Part shown: piece after piece, positions 54,637 to 64,000 of the stretch | How positions within the stretch are numbered: the first letter of the stretch is position 1 | Layout: each line of letters opens with the position of its first letter | Origin: Pyropia yezoensis | Taxonomy: Eukaryota > Rhodophyta > Bangiophyceae > Bangiales > Bangiaceae | NCBI GenBank assembly: GCA_009829735.1 | Contig: CM020620.1 | Location: 13,947,420-14,011,419, forward strand | Direction of reading: 5' to 3' | Length of the DNA stretch: 64,000 nt | The notes under the pieces: model-generated | Told to the model about the DNA's origin: nothing | The model's database searches: none | The model's input: only the letters and a program-made list of their open reading frames with translations | Made by a program: the position numbers and the translations under genes

Positions 54637-55785
54637 GACGACGACACGCCCAAGGCGGGGAAATGAGGATCGGGAGGCAGGGGTGTGAGTTGGGGTGGGG
54701 AGGTGGGGAGGGAACAGGTGGGAGTGAAATGGGGCCAGTCGCGTCGGGTCTGCGCGTATCGAGGGCTGCTTGTCCTGCCCAAACGCACGGCGCCCGCCGC
54801 GGAGCAGGGCCAGCTGATGCGTGACTAGTGAGCAGCTATTTACTGTACTGATATGTCGCTTCGGTGGGGTGGCCCCGCCGGAAGATGGACGGCCAAGAGG
54901 CTATCACGGCCGTGTTCGGCCAGGTCAACGCCAGCAGATATCTTAACCGATGTCCTGCTAAGTTCAGCGGCGTCAGCGCGATGTAGACAAGTGGCGCCAA
55001 CCTTGGGCTACCCGCGCGGCTTCACATCAGCGACGAGCATCATGCCCATAGCTCCAACCTGGAATCACATCCAGTGTGCCACTCCCATATGTACCGTTTG
55101 GGGCCATGCTGGATTTTGCGCACAGACCCGTTGAGACCAGGTCACGGGACTGGGTCGGTAGCTCGACTCTGAGAAGGGTCGCACCCAGAAAGGGAAACTG
55201 GGCACCTGCCTGGACCCAACTGGGCGATCCAATTCGACTGCTGCACACGCGCTGCAGGACCCACAATCGCGCGATCCATCGCGTGACATTGGCAGTCCCC
55301 GCGAGATGACGTTTCCTTCATGAACAGTGTGTACGCGATCATCGTCACGAACATCTGCACCCTGGCGAATGCGGAGTTTTAGTCGCTTTTTATGCAGGCT
55401 CTGTTCGCGAATAATCCGGCGTTCTATTATTTTGGTCGCCAGCTGCAGAGATACCATGCCACCCACGAGGCCGCCAGTCGCGCGTGTAGCGCGTGATGAA
55501 GTGAATGGGATCGAGGTCAAACAAGGGAATGGGAATTGTGTTGCGTCGCAATTGGAAAGCCACAATGGTGCGAGGTCGCGGGGCCGGCGACTGCCAGTCA
55601 CCCACGACGTCCGCCGCCAGCCGCCCGTGGTGTCCGCCGCCAGCGGCCCGCGGCGCCGTCGCAGGCCGGCTGCAGTGGCTGCGACGGCCACCATTCGGAG
55701 TGTGGGGCGGTGCCGCCCGGACCGGCCTGCTCGCTGGCTGGCAGCAGACGTCTGCAGTGCACACATGGACGCCGCAGTGCTGGGC
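54637..55785. other. Upstream region of the sulfotransferase and spacer
   Basis: No gene is supportable. 54,840-55,560 is less GC-rich than its surroundings and has only short ORFs. It leads into the minisatellite. Confidence 0.4.
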
Positions 55786-56640
55786 GGGGATGACTCACCT
55801 GGGCGCGGCGACGTGGCGGCCACCTGGCGGCGGGCCGGCGGCCCACGGGCTGAAATGTGGTCGCCGCCCGCGGCGCCCCGCTGGTGCAGGGCGGGTGGCC
55901 GTCGCTCCCTGGGTGTGGCGGCGCGGCGGGAAACAAGCGGTGGGCCGTCATCACCCGGGCTGCCGTGTCGTAGCGGCGCCGCGAGGGTGCAGGGAGGTAG
56001 CCGTCGCCCCGCGGATGCGGCGATGAGGTGGGCACCTGCCTGACGGCCGTCACGCCCCCGGCTGCGGCGTCGTAGTGGTCGGCGGCGCCCCGATGGTGCT
56101 GGGCGAGTGGCCGTTCCCTTCTGGGTGCCGAGGCGAGGTGGGCATCTGGCCGCGGGCCGTCACCTCCCCGGCTGCCGTCGAGCTGCGGCCGTTCCGCCCT
56201 GGGTGCGGCCGCGTTGTGGGCACCTGCCGGCAGGCCATCACCTTCGCGGCTGCGGTGTTGTAGTGGTCGCCGGGGCCCCGATGGTGCCGGGTGGGGGCCG
56301 TCGCCGCCTGGGTGCGGCGGCGCGGGAGGCACCTACCGGCCGACCGTTAACCCCCTGGCTACGGTGTTGAAGCGCTCGGTGGCACCCCAATGGTGCCAGA
56401 CGAGTGGCCGTCGTCCCCCTGGGTGCAGCGGCACGGTGGGAACCTCCCGGCCGGCTGTCACCTTCCCGACTGCGGTGACAAAGTGGTCGTGGGCGCCACG
56501 ATGGTGCCAGGCGGGTGGCCGTCGCCCTGGGTGCGGGGGCGCGGGGGGCACCTACCGGCGGGCTGCCACCCCCCCGGCTGCGATGTAGTCGCGGCCGTCG
56601 GTTCCCCGCTTGCGCCGGGCGAGTGGCCGTCGCCCCAACG
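55786..56640. repeat. GC-rich minisatellite, ~108-bp unit, about eight copies
   Basis: Recurring core GAGTGGCCGTCGCCC..TGGGTGCGGCGG...GGCACCTGCCGGC..GCCGTCACC..CCCGGCTGCGG (interrupted here), ending in a CCCCGATGGTGCC block. The GGCCGTCG landmark occurs near 55889, 56002, 56109, 56193, 56297, 56407, 56517 and 56625. Spacing is mostly 104-113 bp with one ~84-bp unit. The unit length is often divisible by three, which explains long open frames on both strands; I do not consider them genes. Confidence 0.75.
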
Positions 56641-57042
56641 AGCGCCGGCGCCGCCGCAGCGACCGACGCCACGGCGGGTGAGCACCGGAATAGTGGGGGT
56701 CGCCCAGACGACCCCCCCAAGCGGCAACCATCCTCGTCCGTCGTCGTCGGCAGAGGTGACGGCGGATGCGAACAACTCCGCCGCCACGGTCGCCGCAGTG
56801 GGGGAGCAGCGGCACTAGCGCCGCCTCCGCCGCCGCGCCGCCGCGGCCGCCACGGTGAGTGCGAACGGGTGACACTTGAGTCCGGCTACACGCGCCCCCC
56901 CCCCCAGCGGCAGTTTTGTCTGGCAGAAACGGCAGCAGTCGCAGCGGGCAGGATCAACACCGCCGCCGCCCTCTTAGGGTGGGCGCCGGCGCCGCAAGTG
57001 CCGCCGCCACGGTTGGTGGGGTCATGCGAGACTTGACCCCGC
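56641..57042. other. Spacer between minisatellite and family B element
   Basis: GC-rich, no supported gene. The frames here are continuations of the minisatellite's open frames. Confidence 0.4.
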
Positions 57043-57187
57043 TGTAGCATATCCGCCCTTTGCACCGAATTCCGGTATTGTCTGGCTAGTAGCCCCCCTA
57101 ACTGGTGGCCCCAACCTTGTCGGTATGGGCCCACTTGTGGCTCGCCCTTTGGGGGACTACTTTTGTTTTGCATTGTTTTTCTGTCCT
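57043..57187 (+). repeat. Left LTR, family B (shortened)
   Basis: 57043-57165 matches 62854-62980 almost base for base (TATCCGCCCTTTGCACCG... shared block). The next ~20 bp (TTTTGTTTTGCATTGTTTTTCTGTCCTTGTC, interrupted here at 57158-57187) match 63149-63183 instead. So ~170 bp present in the right LTR are absent here, with ACTTTTGT at the switch point. Confidence 0.7.
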
Positions 57188-57210
57188 TGTCATATTATCC
57201 TGTCCGGACT

Positions 57211-59623
57211 CAAGTGGCAAGTTTGCCTAGTCTACTTAGACGACGTTATCATATTTCGGCAACCGCCAAACAACACATCCATGATGTAGACACCGTCCTC
57301 ACCCGACTTAGGGAAGCGGGCGTTACCCTCAATCTTGAGAAGTGCAAGTGGTTCTCCATCGAGGTGGAGTACCTCGGCCACAGCATAACACCTGGCAAAC
57401 TCCACGTTCTAAACAAGAGCACGGAAGCGCTGCGTCACGCGACATTCCCCAAGACCAAGGCCCAACTCAAGAGTTTCCTCGGCATGTGCAACGTCTACCG
57501 ACGATTTGTAGTCGACTTCACTAAGCGAGCACGACCGCTCAACGCGTTGACAAAGAAGGAAGTCCCACCGGACTTGGCGCCACCCTCAGATGAGGAGCAG
57601 GCCGCCTTCGAAGACCTCCGTGACGCCCTGGTGCACCCTCCCATTTTAGCTTTACCAAAGGCCGGACGTCAACTGACACTGGATGTCGATGCAAGTGCGT
57701 ATCAACTTGGGTGCACGCTGCTCCAATCGGACGATGACGGCAACCTACAGCCCGTTGGTTATTGGAGCCGAGCACTCAACACAGCGGAGCTCAACTACTC
57801 CACAACGGAGAGAGAATGCCTAGGCATCGTGTGGGCCGTCCTCAAATTGAGGCACTTCCTCGAAGGTCAACGCTTTGTAACTCGCTCGCACCACCAGAGC
57901 CTTAGCTGGATATACAGCACTGTTGATTTAAGCGGGCGACTAATGCGATGGCGTATGCGCCTAGCGAGGTCTGACTTTGAACTCATGTACAAGCCTGGTG
58001 CCAGCCACCACTTGCCCGATTTTCTGTCCAGAGCGGACAACAACGCGGTTACTGAACCCATCAACGATGACATTCCATGCCTAGCGGTTGCCCAGACCGC
58101 ACACGGCGTTCAAACCCATCGGTACACGGGCAAGTCCGACCCGACACCCGTCGAATACTACGATGTCATTGACAAGCTGCAATCGGATGATTTCTGCAAG
58201 TCAATCATGGACAGCATCGCCAAGGGAGGTCACAAGTCGTTCATCATTGACGACGACATCGCGCTGCGTCGCAAGACACCCTATGGAAACCAACTGGTCA
58301 TACCCAAGTCGCAAAAAGAAAACATCTTGAAGCTCCAACACATGGCGACCACCGCCGCCCACCCGGGCATGAACAAGATGTACCTCACCATGAGAAGAAA
58401 GTTCTACTGGCCGTCCATGATATCTGGTATCCACAGCACTATCACCAACTGCACCACCTGTGCACAGAACCGGTTGGCGCTGCGCAAGCATACGACACCA
58501 CTCACCCTGTTCCCAGCTTCGGAACCATTGACCGAGTTGCCAATAGACATCCTTGGCCCGTTGCCTGCGAGTAAGAGCGGAAACCGCTTCATCTTAGTCA
58601 TTACCGACCGGCTCGCCAAGATCACCAAGTGCATAGCACTGAAGACCATCACTGCCATCTCGGTTTCATCCGCCGTTATTGAGCACTGGATCGCGTGCTA
58701 CGGACCCCCGGACAAGATCTTATCCGATCAAGGCCCACACAGTCATGTCGAACTTCTTCATCGCTGTGATGAAGGTACTCGGTGTTGAGACGGTGCGGAC
58801 CACCGCCTACCACCCGCAAACCAATGGTCAAGTGGAAAGGTACATTCGGACGATTGCTACCCAGCTTCGACACTACGTCACGGAGGACCCCAAGCGCTGG
58901 GACGAACTTCTGCCCGTCCTCACCATGGCTTAAAACAGCCAACCACATCGGTCCACAGGACTGGCACCATTCGAACTGGTCATAGTGCGTCGCGTGCCGA
59001 ACTTGTCAGTCCGCAACTTGCCACCTGGCACACCCCTCACCCCGCGCGGCAGGCTGAGTGACGGCTCCCCACTCGCAAGGAAGCGAGTCATGGCCCGACT
59101 GGGACTGCAGATACCGACCGTTGTCAAAGCGCTGACAAAGACGCAACAACGTTACAAGTGTAACTTCGATGCCCATATTGGGGATCGCAACCGTAAGATC
59201 AAGATCGGTGACTACGTCTACACCACGAACCACCAACGAGCTAATAAGCTGCAGAGCAAGGCCATTGGGCCGTTCATCGTCGTTGACGCCGACGAGTTTA
59301 CGTTCGTCGTCGACGTCGATGGAACCGAGAAGCGCATCAACAGCGACCACGCCACTGCGGCACCACGCCCGGACGACGCGGAAGAGTCCGCACCGCACTC
59401 ACTGCTCGATGGGTTTGACAAACCACGACCCGATCCGACTGTCCACGACGAGTACGTCATCGACAAGCTCGTGTCTCATCGTAAGACTAGTGATTCCTAC
59501 GAATTCAAGGTGCGATGGTATGACTATACTCCCAAGGCTGACAGGTGGGAACCGGTTGAAAACCTGCCACGTAAATTAGTCATTCGACATTTGAGGTCCA
59601 AGAAGGTACAAATACCTGGATAA
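57211..59623 (+). pseudogene. pol, family B (RT C-terminus, RNase H, integrase, chromodomain)
   Basis: Begins at CLVYLDDVIIF (~57,220-57,255), where one base is off frame. The main frame then runs from SATAKQHIHDVDTVL through RT (FSIEVEYLGHSI, FLGMCNVYRRF), RNase H (LDVDASAYQLGCTLL, ~57,680) and integrase: HMATTAAHPGMNKMY and CTTCAQNRLAL zinc finger, IDILGPLP and LSDQGPH with the two Asp. A frameshift at ~58,735 follows. The next frame (NFFIAVMKVLGVETV, HPQTNGQVERYIR with the catalytic Glu) ends at a TAA (58931), where a Tyr codon is expected. The C-terminal part (58985-59623) has KIKIGDYVYT and a chromodomain (YVIDKLVSHRKTSD, FKVRWYDYTPKADRWEPVENL). Non-functional as it stands. Confidence 0.87.
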
Positions 59624-59749
59624 ACGTGGCGAAAACCACGCAAGCCGACCACAAAGGTCGCCTTGGCAACTGGACTTGCCGCGCTCACTTGCGCTAGCGC
59701 CACTACGTGGCAGCCCAACATCCTCGCGGTCTACGTCGACCCATGAGGG

Positions 59750-60247
59750 GTGGTACAGGCTAATGTCCAGTGGGACAACGCAGACCGCTCTGTTCATGAG
59801 AACGTTCCTGTGTACTACATGAAGTCAACATTGCCTTCGGCATGTCGGAACTTCACCTTCCCCACATGGGGACCACTCGGAGAACTCCCGGAACTCACAA
59901 GGTACTATGGCCGTTTGTGTTACCAACCCGAGAAGTACGTCTCTCCCAGCGAGCAACCCCACACACAAGCCATCTGCCTGGGGATACCCCCCATCCACAC
60001 TCTCGACAAAGTGGTCACAGAATTACAATCCAGTCCAAAGGACACACTTCTGGTCACCCCTCGCTGGGAACACGCCGCATGGTTCTCAAGAGCCAAACGG
60101 CTTTGTCAAGAGTCTAAGATACTTCGGCCAGTCCCAGCGTCGGACATAACGACAACGGAATGGGCCAGAACTGCCTTCATGTTCAAACAAAAACATACAA
60201 GCCAGCTCTACAAGCCAAATGGCCACCGCAAGTACAAACAAGACTAA
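59750..60247 (+). CDS. Extra sense ORF downstream of the chromodomain, unknown
   Basis: 165 codons open from a GTG at 59750; the first in-frame ATG is at 59819 (MKSTLPSACRNFTFPTWGP). Contains CYQPEKYVSPSEQPHTQAI, then TLLVTPRWEHAAWFSRAKRL. The LLVTPRWxxAxWF string recalls the P-W-x-x-x-W motif seen near the ends of some retroelement and pararetroviral polyproteins, but this is only a resemblance. Family A copies have no equivalent in this place. It ends ~35 bp before the 3' end of the antisense ORF. Confidence 0.35.
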   Translation: MVQANVQWDNADRSVHENVPVYYMKSTLPSACRNFTFPTWGPLGELPELTRYYGRLCYQPEKYVSPSEQPHTQAICLGIPPIHTLDKVVTELQSSPKDTLLVTPRWEHAAWFSRAKRLCQESKILRPVPASDITTTEWARTAFMFKQKHTSQLYKPNGHRKYKQD

Positions 60248-60284
60248 CACAAGCCGTACGGTAACAGTCTCACCACCCCACCCC

Positions 60285-62183
60285 TCAATCACCTCCAACA
60301 CGACGACGCCGCGAGCCCTCGTCAAAAAACGAACTGCGCGAGCGCATGAGCCGGACCGGCGCACGAGGCACACCCTCCTCCTCGTCATCCGACACTGGAC
60401 GACGACGAACGCCAAGAATGGCACCAACATCCACACGACGAGGGCTCGCCTCCCTTGCCTCCACCAAGAGCGCACGCCGCAGCTCGCTGAGCAAGCTATC
60501 GCGAATGCGAGACGGATCCGCCAGCCGGGATGTCGTAAGCACCAAAGCCTCAACGGCCTCCGACTCAGTCATCGAACTGACCCGACGAAGAACGTCATCA
60601 AGTTTAACGGTCTGACGAGACCAAGCAATGGCCAACGCCTCAGCCGTTGCACCGCGAGGGACCACGTGGTCGGCCAAGTCACTCACCCGGTCAGTACACA
60701 GGAGGGCAACAGCGACAACACAGGCCCACTCCGACGGCCACATCGGCTCAGTGCCGCCCGTCCCACGGGACACAGGGGCGAAAACACCGGGGTTGGCACG
60801 GTCACTTGACCCTACGGCAGCCAGCGGCGACGGCGAGCGAGACGCGCCCCGCACACGACGACTGGTCTCTCGACCACGACCGGGACCACGCCCCGGTCCA
60901 GACAACTCGTCACCTCCCACCCATGAGGCATCGTACTTCCAGTCGAACGCGCCGCACGGCTGACGCAGAACGAAGCCATACTTGGCTGCCGCGTCCAACT
61001 TGACGAAGACCTGGCGTGCCGCCTTGGTGCGATTATCCCGTCGACGGACGTCGGCGACGACAGTCGTCCAGGGGAACACGGAGTGAGCGTCGCGCATGCG
61101 ATAGTACGTCGACAGTCGCTCTTTTTTCCCGGGCCCGTCGGCCAAGCGGCCCACTTCCAACCCGTCAAATCACTCGGTTACCTGGTCCGGCAACCAACAG
61201 AATTGTCCGTCATGGACGAGCCAATGAACCCAAGCCGCCAGCAAGAAGCAGTAGTACTCGTCATACATGACGCCCCAAGCCGCATTGTCCGCATCCTTAA
61301 GCCCACTGGCTACGTACGAGAGAGCCGACGGCGTCTCCGTGTACGGGCCGTACTCGGCCCACCACGACGGGCGCGACGGAAGCCAATGCTTCAAGTCGAA
61401 GAAAGGGCGCGCAAGAACCAAGCTGGATGCCCAAGCCGGAGCCAGTAGGCCACAGCACTCAATGGACGTCAGGTCACACGACCTACGAAGACAAGTGGAG
61501 GTCGTCGGATCACGGAACGGGTTGGGAAGCGAACAGGTCGAAGGACCAAAATCAACATCCGCTGGACGAACACCATGAGCCACCTTGTCAGCCAGCATCG
61601 ACAGATACTCCTCCAACCCGTGGTCCTCTGCGATGGGCACATCAAGCCGGTCGGCCAACTCGCGGGCTAAGAACATGGCCGAAGGCCACAGCCGGCGGAG
61701 ACGGCCGACGTTGTTGGCCGCGACCACAAAGGTCTCAATCTGCCCAACACGAAAGGCAAGCGCCCAAGCATACAAGCAACGATGATAAGGGTGAAGACCA
61801 CCACCCGCCCCGTATCGCAACATTTCGTTGCAAAACGGCAAGACCTCGTACGCCTGCCGCTCCGGCTCTTGACGGCCAAAGTCGGCATGACCATGCAAGT
61901 CCGATACGGACTCCCCTTCGTAGAACCGTCCGTCAATGGACGCATCCCGGAAGTTGGGCAACGGCGCCCACCGCGCGTCGCGGATGCGCTGCAAGGCAAA
62001 CACCCGATTGGTGCGCGCGGCTTTCATCAACGGCGGGTCCGCCACAAACCCGACACCATCGACCATGTGGGTCGCCCGTGGGCTACGGTACCACCCTACC
62101 ACCGGCCGAGCGGCACCCGCACACTCATCCTCCGGAGCCCCAGCCTCACCACTGGCCTCCGCCGGAGCGATCACATCCGCCAT
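60285..62183 (-). CDS. Antisense ORF (aORF) of family B, one in-frame TGA
   Basis: Opposite to pol, between the chromodomain and the right LTR. From the ATG at 62183 (MADVIAPAEASGEAGAPED) it runs 337 codons to a TGA (61172-61170) and continues in the same frame to 60285. Visible blocks: GFVADPPLMKAARTNRVFAL, HRCLYAWALAFRVGQIETF, WLPSRPSWWAEYGPY, YYCFLLAAWVHWLVHDG; after the TGA, YYRMRDAHSVFPWTTVV, DVRRRDNRTKAARQVFVKL, KYGFVLRQPCGAFDWKYD, ADPSRIRDSLLSELRRALL and an Arg/Ser-rich end (RLMRSRSSFFDEGSRRRR). The WW..PY and RR...ARQ.FV...G.VLR blocks line up with the family A antisense protein in the same order. Function unknown. Confidence 0.6.
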
Positions 62184-62853
62184 ACCGGCGACAGCTTCGA
62201 GCAACAGCCCCGCCGGCCGCACCACTTAGTCGCCGCGCGGCCTTGGCCACTCACCAACGCCAATCGGCGGAGCGTAGCAATGTAGCTGACCTCGCCCTTG
62301 CCGCCTTGCCGCCCCTGCCGCCTTGGCCGCCCTTGCTGCCCCTGCCGGCTTGGCCGCCCTTGCCGCCCTTGCCGCCTTGGCCGCCCTTGCCGCCTTGGCC
62401 GCCCTTGCCGCCTTGACGCCTTGACCGCTCGTGCCGCCTTGGCCGTCTACTTGGCAGCCGGCACCGTAGCCTGCGGCTGCGTAATGCCAACCGGCGAATC
62501 GTAGCACCGTGGCCAATTGGCCGTCAACCCGCCTCGAGCAGCAATCGGGGCGCCAACCCGGCGGACGACCACCCGTCGACAGACGGGCGATCCACCGACC
62601 AACGTCGAGACGATCCACGGCACCATTGTGCCGGGCACTTATATGGCACCGCCAACTGGCCCTCCGGCCAAGCACACACCAAGCGAGCGCCCCACGGCCA
62701 GACGGCCCGGTGCCTCTGGAAGCACCGAATGCGCTGACGCGACCCCTCGCCACCGCACGATGGCGGGTGACCACGCAACTAGCCGCCACAACCAGCTGCA
62801 AGATGCATCTGATCGTATCTCGCCGGGACGGCTCAAAGCTTGCAACGGGGGTA
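62184..62853. other. Noncoding internal end of the family B element
   Basis: Upstream side of the antisense ORF and left of the right LTR. It holds the short tandem repeat listed next and otherwise no gene. No clear polypurine tract precedes 62854 (the sequence is CAACGGGGGTA). Confidence 0.4.
62293..62432. repeat. Short tandem repeat of CTTGCCGCC/CTTGGCCGCC units
   Basis: About 140 bp built from 9-10-bp units (TTGCCGCC, TTGGCCGCCC), with higher-order 27-30-bp periodicity. It lies just upstream of the antisense ORF start, where a promoter or leader would be expected. Confidence 0.75.
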
Positions 62854-63183
62854 TGTGGCATATCCGCCCTTTGCACCGAATTCCGGTATTGTCTGGCTAG
62901 TAGCCCCCTTGACTGATGGCCCCAACCTTGTCCGTATGGGCCCACTTGTGGCTCGCCCTTTGCGGGACTACTTTTTGTAGCATAATACATAATCACCGAT
63001 CGGCTTACCTAAAAGGTATGTACTCGTAATGAGATGGAGAAAAAACCCCAAATCTGGCTCGAGATGTCAGGGATTTCGCCCGGTTGCCTAGTGGTTCTCA
63101 GGGGCCCGGGTTCGGTTCCGACTCTCCGATATCGACTTTTCGTTATTCCACACTTTTGTTCTGCATTATTTATCTGTCCTTGT
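62854..63183 (+). repeat. Right LTR, family B (minimum extent)
   Basis: Shares 62854-62980 and 63149-63183 with the left LTR. The ~170 bp between those blocks are not in the left copy and contain the tRNA-like boxes. The true right border may lie beyond 63183; similarity to the left copy stops there because the left copy passes into RT. Confidence 0.6.
63071..63128 (+). other. tRNA-like pol III promoter boxes (SINE-like)
   Basis: TTGCCTAGTGG (63084-63094) fits an A box and GGTTCGGTTCC (63109-63119) fits a B box. Spacing between them is shorter than in a normal tRNA, and the T stem does not pair well, so this is not an intact tRNA gene. It sits inside the stretch absent from the left LTR, consistent with a tRNA-derived insertion. 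Confidence 0.45.
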
Positions 63184-64000
63184 CTTGGGGGGATCTTTTA
63201 TGTTGATTGCCATGCTCGTAGCGATCGGCCGTCCGGCCTCCGCTCGGTCGCTCGACCAGTATGTTATTTCGCCCTTATCTGCGACGTGGGGGCTCGCCAC
63301 TGCCGTTCGGCCGGTTTGCTCCCATCGATCGTCTGAGAGCTCAAGGATTGTCTTGTTTGCCTTTAAGGTAATAGCTGTCTCTTTGCCTTCCGGGCGTCGG
63401 TCGGTCCCATATCCTTTTATTGGTCAACACTCATTCCACACCCGCCCAATCGCCCCCCTCCGAGCGGCAGCCTTAGTCATCCATATCGGCAGCGGCGGCG
63501 GCGACAGGCGCGACCAAGGCCGCCGCCGCCGTCGCCTGGTGGGGGCCACTATCACGAGCGCCGCCGCCGTCGCTGCCAACGCCGCGTCCGCAGCCACGGA
63601 GGGTGAGAACGGGTATGAGATCAGGTCGTCCAGCCGCCCCCCCCACCAGCGCCAATCTTGTTTGTGGGCGGCGCCCGCGGTGCGGGCGGGCGCAAGCAGC
63701 TCCGCCCCTGCCGTCGTCATGGACGAGGCGAGCACGTCTAGCCACGATCAGCGCAGAGTCGACAGATCGTCCGCTGGGGCCGAGATCGTGTCCTCGCGCT
63801 GGCACTTAGCTGGGTACTGACCGCTGGTGCCAATGCATTTCCGACGCTGGCCCTTGCGCGTGGGGGACTGAGAAACTCGAACTACGAGACGGCGAGCCTC
63901 GTTCACGCGTCCTGCCTCCCTTCGGCCAATAGTTTTTAGGTCTCACGACGACGTGAGACAAAAAACTGCAGCCTGCCAGGCCCCGGGGCGTCCCACGCCA
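63184..64000. other. Right edge, no confident gene
   Basis: A 211-codon plus frame (63185-63820) shows only Ala/Arg/Ser composition and no domain. It may include the remainder of the family B LTR. A hairpin lies at 63932-63966. Confidence 0.35.
63932..63966. repeat. Hairpin with T/A-rich base
   Basis: GTCTCACG (63940-63947) and CGTGAGAC (63952-63959) are exact reverse complements around ACGA. The stem is extended by GTTTTT (63932-63937) and AAAAAC (63961-63966) with a small bulge. It could be a transcript 3' structure or the edge of a repeat. Confidence 0.6.

Larger units (their letters stand above)
57043..63183 (+). mobile_element. Ty3/gypsy chromovirus, family B, internally deleted
   Basis: Flanked by direct repeats that begin TGTAGCATATCC (57043) and TGTGGCATATCC (62854). 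Gag, protease and the first part of RT are missing: LTR-like sequence passes almost directly into RT at the YLDD motif (~57,225). RNase H, integrase and chromodomain follow, then a short extra plus-strand ORF and a long antisense ORF, then the right LTR. It has several frameshifts and stops. The outer right end of the LTR is not defined. Confidence 0.82.

Noticed and set aside
55598..56818. Several 100-250-codon ORFs on both strands
   Set aside because: They lie in the ~108-bp minisatellite, whose near-multiple-of-three unit keeps frames open.
63071..63128. Functional tRNA gene
   Set aside because: Box spacing is short and the T stem does not pair, so it is only tRNA-like.

Overview
The window looks like nuclear DNA of a red alga, probably a bangiophyte (Porphyra/Pyropia type). 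Pointers: very GC-rich genes full of Ala/Gly/Pro homopolymers, few and short introns, a split nuclear gene resembling red-algal PsbQ' (20 kDa extrinsic PSII protein) with a thylakoid-lumen signal, a mitochondrial COX10, a carbohydrate sulfotransferase, and chromodomain-bearing Ty3/gypsy retrotransposons. The organism assignment is inference.

Layout. 1-18,200 is a dense GC-rich gene block: COX10 (-), a small two-exon membrane protein (-), the Rab3GAP catalytic subunit (+, broken by frame changes at G-runs), an ENTH/epsin-like protein (-), PsbQ' (-, two visible exons) and a large RNase III-fold protein with a dsRBD-like segment (-). From about 18,240 composition drops and no gene is convincing until the repeats begin.

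19,667-42,337 is a compound retrotransposon array. It holds two head-to-tail Ty3/gypsy chromoviruses (family A) sharing the LTR between them, followed by an inverted near-identical copy of the 5' half of the second element. LTR borders (TGTGGCA...TGCCACA), a polypurine tract and a candidate primer-binding site are visible. A diverged LTR lies at 42,412-42,870. 42,871-48,500 is a lower-GC stretch without recognisable genes, but with a 969-bp element bounded by inverted repeats.

48,500-57,000 is GC-rich again. It has a possible half GATA zinc-finger exon, an ambiguous hypothetical exon, a clear Golgi-type carbohydrate sulfotransferase (-) and a ~108-bp minisatellite. 57,043-63,183 is a second, internally deleted chromovirus (family B).

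The most interesting signal is that both retrotransposon families carry a long ORF on the strand opposite to gag-pol, between the integrase/chromodomain and the 3' LTR. The two antisense proteins look homologous to each other: a WW...PY block, an RR...RQ-V...VLR block and an Arg/Ser-rich tail. In both families the antisense frame is interrupted by one in-frame stop codon. In family A this stop is the same TAG, in the same place, in both copies.
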